Source: JAICLK01 sp036489905
Lineage (GTDB): Bacteria; Patescibacteriota; Saccharimonadia; Saccharimonadales; UBA4665
Direction: 5' to 3'
Assembly: GCA_036489905.1 (NCBI GenBank)
Contig: DASXEX010000048.1
Span: 1-18,588 of the forward strand
DNA: 18,588 nucleotides
Positions 14,958 through 18,588 of this stretch are shown one piece after another. The notes under the pieces are model-generated. The model was given only the letters and a program-made list of their open reading frames with translations, searched no databases and was not told where the DNA came from. Position numbers and translations under genes: made by a program. How positions within the stretch are numbered: the stretch's first letter is position 1; each line of letters starts with the position of its first letter.

Positions 14958-16577
14958 ATGAAACTATCGTGGAAACTTAAAAAACTAGACAAAAAAATCG
15001 CCAAGACCTTTAAGCGCAAACGCTGGCTGGCTCCAGTAATCGTAGTGTTTGTTGCAGCCGGCGCATTGGGCGCGTGGCAATTGCTGGGTGAGAGTTCGGC
15101 GGCATCGCTTTCGCTATGCGGCAACCAAGGAACCGCGCCGGCCGTCCAACACGTGATAGTGGTAATGATGGAAAACCACAGCTACAAGCAAGTGGTCGGC
15201 AGCAGCAACGCGCCGTACGAAACCAGCCTCGCCAGCCAATGCGGCAACGCCACAGCCGCCTTCGGCGCGACTCATACTTCGGCAGCCAACTATCTTGCGA
15301 CCTCAGCCGGCGAGTACCCGGCCGCCAGCCCTCCCGGTTGCGGTAGCGTATCCAAGTGCGCCGATGCTTCGGACAACCTGTACCACCAGCTGGACACCGC
15401 CGGACTGAGCTGGAAGGCTTATATGGAATCGATGCCTTCGGCCTGTGACCAGAAAAGCGTAAATGAAAGCTACAAAATCGGCCACAATCCGGCTATTTTC
15501 TATACCGATATCTCGAAAACTGAATGTCAGGCGAACGACTTGCCAGTCAGCGACCTCACCGTCCAAAGTGGCGCGTTTTGGAACGATTTGCAAAACCAGA
15601 CGCTGCCATCATTGAGCTGGGTAACGCCCAACGAAGACAACGACGGCGAAGGTTCGACCAAAAGCACCACGTCCGAGCAGATGGCCGACACATGGCTGCA
15701 AAAATTCATCAGTAACGTCGAACAATCCAACAGCTACCAAGCGGGCAACACCGCCGTGCTCGTAACCTATGACGAGGGTGCGGGCACCGACTACGCCACC
15801 GGCGAAGATTGCACCAACCAAAGCCTGGATCTGCCCATCACGAACAACGTAAGCGCTCATCAGGACTCGTGCCACATGCCGCTCTTCGTGATCTACCCAT
15901 ACACGCCCGCCGGCGACAGCGACAGCACATTCTTTGACCATTATTCAATCACCAAAACTATCGAGGATTTGTTCGGCCTGCCGTATTTGGCCCACGCCGC
16001 CGATGCTCAAACCAACAGCCTGATCGGCCACTTTGGCTTGAACGCGGGTGCACAAACACCGCCAGCAACCGCGTGCGCCGCTACACCGTCTGGCATGACC
16101 GAACTTTCCGGCAATCTCAGTCTCGAAACCAACCAAACTGGCTGGACCGGTAAATATAATAACGAGTCGAGCTCCATCCGCACGCAAGTGACTGGCGGCA
16201 GCTACGATGGCAACTGGGCCTTGCAAGTAGCACCCAAATCCGGCATGTCCGGCACAGCCGGCGTGAATAATGCAAAGCCGCTTTGGGCAACATCAACCAC
16301 AGCCGGCGCAGCCTACACCGGCAGCGCCTACGTCCGCGCCGGTGTGCCCGGTGAAAAAATCTCCCTGGTCGTGCGCGAAACCACTCCGGCTGGCACAGTC
16401 GTCGGCAAACACATCACGACCATGACGATGGGCGACACTGCTTGGACCCAGATCAGCTCCGCCTACACAGCCGAGCATTCCGGCGACGTCCTACGCTACA
16501 GCATCTACGCCAGCAACCTCGCCGACTCTACCCAATATTTCCAAGCCGACTGCCTCAGCCTCCAAACCCCCAACTAA
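14958..16577 (+). CDS. Exported phosphoesterase (phospholipase C/acid phosphatase family) with C-terminal module
   Basis: The 539-residue protein has a basic N-terminus, one membrane span or signal anchor (about 24-43) and a phosphoesterase domain (about 62-370). That domain opens with VQHVIVVMMENHSY, the usual start of the PF04185 family, and later holds TSAANYLAT, TPNEDNDGEG, VTYDEG and FDHYSITKTIEDLFGL. Members hydrolyse phosphate esters such as phospholipids or phosphomonoesters outside the membrane. The last 155 or so residues look like a jelly-roll carbohydrate- or surface-binding module (NLSLETNQTGWTG, YTGSAYVRA, WTQISSAYT). Six or more cysteines suggest disulfides. GAGGAG lies 5 nt before this ATG; the ATG at 14907 is rejected because it overlaps the promoter. 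It probably scavenges phosphate or lipids from the outside or from a host surface. Confidence 0.82.
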   Translation: MKLSWKLKKLDKKIAKTFKRKRWLAPVIVVFVAAGALGAWQLLGESSAASLSLCGNQGTAPAVQHVIVVMMENHSYKQVVGSSNAPYETSLASQCGNATAAFGATHTSAANYLATSAGEYPAASPPGCGSVSKCADASDNLYHQLDTAGLSWKAYMESMPSACDQKSVNESYKIGHNPAIFYTDISKTECQANDLPVSDLTVQSGAFWNDLQNQTLPSLSWVTPNEDNDGEGSTKSTTSEQMADTWLQKFISNVEQSNSYQAGNTAVLVTYDEGAGTDYATGEDCTNQSLDLPITNNVSAHQDSCHMPLFVIYPYTPAGDSDSTFFDHYSITKTIEDLFGLPYLAHAADAQTNSLIGHFGLNAGAQTPPATACAATPSGMTELSGNLSLETNQTGWTGKYNNESSSIRTQVTGGSYDGNWALQVAPKSGMSGTAGVNNAKPLWATSTTAGAAYTGSAYVRAGVPGEKISLVVRETTPAGTVVGKHITTMTMGDTAWTQISSAYTAEHSGDVLRYSIYASNLADSTQYFQADCLSLQTPN

Positions 16578-16598
16578 GCCGACCGCTAACGCCGGCTT
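16576..16598 (+). terminator. Hairpin at the end of the phosphoesterase gene
   Basis: AAGCCG (16576-16581) pairs with CGGCTT (16593-16598), starting within the stop codon. There is no T tract, and its right arm overlaps the TTGCGC box of the next promoter-like element. Confidence 0.35.
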
Positions 16599-16615
16599 GC
16601 GCCAAGGCATACAAT
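16597..16615 (+). promoter_or_regulatory. Promoter-like element, TTGCGC-7-TACAAT
   Basis: TTGCGC (16597-16602) and TACAAT (16610-16615) resemble the element at 142-178 (shared GCGCCAA and ATACAATAAA...TTGTA). It could drive the small membrane-protein gene, with a start near 16622. Confidence 0.4.
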
Positions 16616-16692
16616 AAAGTTGTAAACAAGGATAAGCATTATGGCTGCATTGTACATATATAGCTTCCTCGCCGCTGATTGCCACGAACGGC

Positions 16693-16953
16693 GTGCCGCA
16701 TTTCATAAAGGGCATCACTGGTGAGCGACATCAGACGCCATTCGGTCGCCTATCCTCAGCCATAGTCAACGTAATTTGGGGTTGGTTCAACCTTGCGGTT
16801 GCAGTGGTGCTGCTGCACTTTGCACACCCATGGGCACACCTCTACCGCGCCAGCGTGATTGCGGCTTTACTAATGGCCATCCTCCTTGCTTACGGCTGGG
16901 CAGCTCACCCGAGCACAACAAGCCCAAAAAATAATAGCTACTCGGGCGCCTGA
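16693..16953 (+). CDS. Small membrane protein of unknown function
   Basis: The 86-residue protein has a soluble N-terminus (MPHFIKGITGERHQTPFGRLSS) and two hydrophobic segments (about 25-42 and 50-68), with NVIWGWFNLA in the first. Trp/Gly/Asn patterning and the TPFG..SS lead-in look constrained, but no family is recognised. The start is unsure. A GTG at 16693 is used; the frame is open back to a TAA at 16633-16635, with only CTG or ATT as other starts, and no Shine-Dalgarno is visible. It lies between the phosphoesterase and DinB-like genes and shows no functional link to either. Confidence 0.45.
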   Translation: MPHFIKGITGERHQTPFGRLSSAIVNVIWGWFNLAVAVVLLHFAHPWAHLYRASVIAALLMAILLAYGWAAHPSTTSPKNNSYSGA

Positions 16954-17018
16954 TCTTCTTCCGACAACGGGGCAATTTCTGCGCCCACTTCCGGCTGGCG
17001 AGTAGTAGCTCATTCTGT

Positions 17019-17039
17019 TTGAGCGACGTGATATACAAT
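17019..17039 (+). promoter_or_regulatory. Promoter of the DinB-like gene
   Basis: TACAAT (17034-17039) follows TTGAGC (17019-17024) by 9 bp. It is succeeded by AGGGGG (17045-17050) and an ATG at 17055. Confidence 0.5.
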
Positions 17040-17054
17040 GAGTTAGGGGGAATT

Positions 17055-17561
17055 ATGCAATTGAACGATATTTTGCTAGACGCATTCGGACGGGTTCGGG
17101 AAGCCGTGTACGATGCTGTGGAAGGTTTGGGCGAGGATGATTTGGCGTTCCGGCCGAACGATTCGGCGAATTCTATCGCCTGGCTGGCGTGGCACCTCAC
17201 ACGGATTCAGGACGACCACTTGGCCAGAGCGATGAGCGCGGAACAAGTTTGGACGCGCGACGGCTGGGCAGGGAAGTTCAATCTGCCCTTCGATAATTCC
17301 GGCACCGGCTACGGCCACAATCCCGACGAAGTCGCGGCAGTCCGCACCAGCGCCGACCTGCTGCTTGCCTACCACGACGCCGTCCACGCCCAAACCGCAA
17401 AATACATCAAGCAACTCACGGCCAAAGATTACGAAAAAGTCGTCGACAAACACTGGATCCCGCCCGTAACTTTATCAGTCCGCCTAGTCAGCGTAATCTC
17501 CGACACCCTCCAACACGCCGGCCAAGCCGCCTACCTCCGCGGCCTGACAGAAAAGCCTTAG
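17055..17561 (+). CDS. DinB/DUF664 family protein
   Basis: The 168-residue protein fits the DinB four-helix fold. The family's metal-binding histidines are visible as His47 and His55 in WLAWHLTRIQDDH and His154 in DTLQHAGQAAYLRGL. The SIAWLAWHL start and QHAGQAAYLRG end are typical of the DUF664 branch. The superfamily includes thiol-dependent S-transferases such as mycothiol- and bacillithiol-using enzymes, but the substrate here is unknown. The ATG at 17055 has AGGGGG 4 nt upstream. An in-frame TTG at 17019 falls inside the promoter and is rejected. The name comes from a damage-inducible B. subtilis gene, but damage control here is not shown. Confidence 0.82.
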   Translation: MQLNDILLDAFGRVREAVYDAVEGLGEDDLAFRPNDSANSIAWLAWHLTRIQDDHLARAMSAEQVWTRDGWAGKFNLPFDNSGTGYGHNPDEVAAVRTSADLLLAYHDAVHAQTAKYIKQLTAKDYEKVVDKHWIPPVTLSVRLVSVISDTLQHAGQAAYLRGLTEKP

Positions 17562-17569
17562 CATTTTGC

Positions 17570-17598
17570 TTGACACTGACCAAATAGTCAGTTAGCCT
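17570..17598 (+). promoter_or_regulatory. lexA promoter with candidate LexA operator
   Basis: TTGACA (17570-17575) and TAGCCT (17593-17598) are 17 bp apart. The spacer and the last base of the -35 box form a perfect palindrome, ACTGAC-CAAATA-GTCAGT (17575-17592). LexA usually represses its own gene from such a site, so this is a good candidate for the autoregulatory operator. The -10 ends 7 nt before the ATG, implying a leaderless transcript. Confidence 0.6.
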
Positions 17599-17605
17599 AT
17601 TTGTA

Positions 17606-17959
17606 ATGAAGGGGGAAATTACCGACCGCCAGCGAGAATTGCTGGAAGCTATTTACGACGCCATCAAAGACGAAGGCTTCCCACCAAGCTTTGACGAATT
17701 ACGTACACGCTTCGGCGTGTCGTCGAACCAGGCAATTTTGGACCATTTGGCTGCGCTCGAAAAGAAGCAGCTCATCAAACGCACGGACAGGTCGGCACGC
17801 TCCATTTTGATTTTACCGCTCGGTTATAAACTGCTCGAACGGCCGCCGCTCATACCAGTTTTGGGCAGCGCACGTGCCGGCGCGTTCACGCAAACTATGG
17901 ATCTGGTCGGACAATGGCAACAGCTTTCGGCTAAAAAAATACTCAGTTGTCGCCGGTGA
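17606..17959 (+). pseudogene. lexA: Truncated LexA repressor (DNA-binding half and cleavage site only)
   Basis: Residues 1-70 are a LexA winged-helix domain: ITDRQRELLEAIYDAIKDEGFPPSFDELRTRFGVSS, then a recognition helix and the wing. Next comes PLIPVLGSARAGAF, where Ala91-Gly92 is the usual self-cleavage bond. The LexA-like sequence runs to about residue 108 (QWQQLS). The last residues (AKKILSCRR) come from another reading frame of a type I restriction gene, and the stop is at 17957-17959. The Ser/Lys catalytic dimerisation domain is therefore missing; a normal LexA has about 200-230 residues. The product, if made, could neither cleave itself nor dimerise through that domain. Alternatives are a genuine rearrangement or a chimeric assembly join at the A7 tract (17933-17939). 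Confidence 0.8.
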
Positions 17960-18365
17960 CATTTTGGTTTCTGTCGTGGGGACTCTGGGCAATTCAGTGA
18001 TTGTGGATGATGACACTCCACCTGCAATCTTCAGCTCTAAAAGCACGGTTTTCCGAAGCGCAAGTTTAAATTCTTACTATTTGATTGCTTACTTGCACAC
18101 AAAGTACGGCCGCGGGTTTTTGGAGCGTAGCGTTCGTGGAGCAGTGCAGACGGGTCTAAATCTGGATGACTTAAAAAATTTGCCAATCTTCATACCAGAC
18201 ATCGAGCAACAAAAAGCAATCGCTACAATTGTTCTGAAGAGTAGGCAAACACTTGAGGGCTCAAAGAAATATTACGCCCAAGCTGAGCAATCACTTTTGA
18301 GCGAACTGAGATTGGACGAAAAGGATTTTACTAACGAACTGAGCTATGGCCCCGTAATTCATTAA
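17934..18365 (+). pseudogene. hsdS: 3' fragment of a type I restriction specificity subunit (HsdS)
   Basis: This frame, +1 relative to lexA, encodes about 143 residues typical of the end of an HsdS target-recognition domain and its conserved helix. Visible are KKYSVVAGDILVSVVGTLGN, GRGFLERSVRGAVQTGLNLDDLKNLPIFIPDIEQQKAIA, and a long helix to about DEKDF. HsdS directs DNA specificity of type I restriction-modification. The N-terminal part of the gene is missing, with LexA sequence in its place, and no hsdM or hsdR is present. The frame stays open back to an ATG at 17874 inside lexA, but that part is a shadow of LexA. Composition is more AT-rich than the lexA part, consistent with a different origin. 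Confidence 0.75.
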
Positions 18366-18378
18366 CCTCCCCAACTGC

Positions 18379-18588
18379 TCATGCTACCACCAGGGGGTGG
18401 TCATGCGGCGTAATGGTGTAGTTGAGCTCAGGATGAAAGTCGAGGGTCGTGAGGTTTAGGCCTACCATTTGTTCCTTGCTGACTTCCTTTTGGGTTTCGT
18501 ATTCGTGATCGTCTAGTTCAGCATAGACCTTTAGCCCTTTGGTTGTAGTAGTTGCGGCTATGAGGTCTACTACCATTTGGTAGCTGGT
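18379..18588 (-). CDS. ISAzo13-family transposase, C-terminal end (partial)
   Basis: The minus-strand frame runs off the window end and ends at TGA (18381-18379). Visible sequence includes YQMVVDLIAATTTTKGLKVYAELD and LTTLDFHPELNYTITP. This matches the C-terminal region of ISAzo13 transposases, where 'VDLIAATTTxxGLxVxAELD' and 'DFHGEWNYT' are conserved. The ATG at 18576 is internal; the frame stays open to the edge. It converges on the HsdS fragment with only 13 bp between stops. No terminal inverted repeat could be identified in the short sequence downstream. Confidence 0.8.
   Translation of the reverse strand, partial: TSYQMVVDLIAATTTTKGLKVYAELDDHEYETQKEVSKEQMVGLNLTTLDFHPELNYTITPHDHPLVVA

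Noticed and set aside
16641..16724. 27-codon frame starting with ATG after AAGGAT
   Set aside because: It is short, has no recognisable features and overlaps the more convincing 16693 frame.
17019..17054. TTG start extending the DinB-like protein by 12 residues
   Set aside because: It falls inside the promoter boxes; the ATG at 17055 has a strong AGGGGG upstream.
1..18588. CRISPR array, rRNA or tRNA genes
   Set aside because: No regularly spaced repeat-spacer units and no rRNA or cloverleaf sequences were seen; the repeats present are protein-coding or a single intergenic palindrome.

Overview
The window (about 18.6 kb, moderately GC-rich, UGA read as stop) looks like a chromosomal piece of a Candidate Phyla Radiation bacterium, most likely a Candidatus Saccharibacteria (TM7) relative. 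This rests on gene content: a sortase with an LPETG substrate, secreted proteins very rich in Ser/Thr/Asn, an LCP cell-wall ligase, compact gene spacing and some apparently leaderless starts. It is an inference, because no rRNA or other phylogenetic marker is present.

Layout. Bases 1-63 are the 3' end of a probable transposase. Bases 247-2552 form an operon: an LPETG-anchored surface protein, a sortase and a membrane GT2-like protein whose catalytic motifs are degraded. Bases 2729-5938 hold three exported low-complexity proteins. Two of them, and the LPETG protein, share a repeat of the form SGxVxxxGNxGxxGxxxSGxx. Bases 6027-10652 carry envelope genes: a YdjM-like membrane hydrolase, a CNNM/CBS protein on the minus strand, an exported two-HKD phospholipase-D-like protein, a roughly 100-bp nested palindromic repeat, and an LCP (LytR-CpsA-Psr) protein. 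A more AT-rich alpha/beta hydrolase follows (10747-11430).

Bases 11507-14864 are a tight operon for the oxidative pentose phosphate pathway, in the order pgl, gnd, zwf, then a small zincin-like metallopeptidase. Adjacent genes overlap by four bases or abut. This would turn glucose-6-phosphate into ribulose-5-phosphate plus reductant. An exported phosphoesterase with a C-terminal binding-module-like region follows (14958-16577), then a small membrane protein and a DinB/DUF664 protein.

The right end (17606-18588) is rearranged. A LexA N-terminal half has a perfect palindrome between its promoter boxes. It runs at an A7 tract into the 3' part of a type I restriction specificity gene (hsdS) in another frame, and an ISAzo13-family transposase tail lies on the opposite strand. 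Transposase remnants at both ends suggest a locus bounded by mobile DNA.

The most distinctive content is the surface system: sortase, LPETG substrate, degenerate GT and a shared repeat in three exported proteins. Next are the LexA/HsdS junction with its candidate operator and the structured leader before the 3381 gene.
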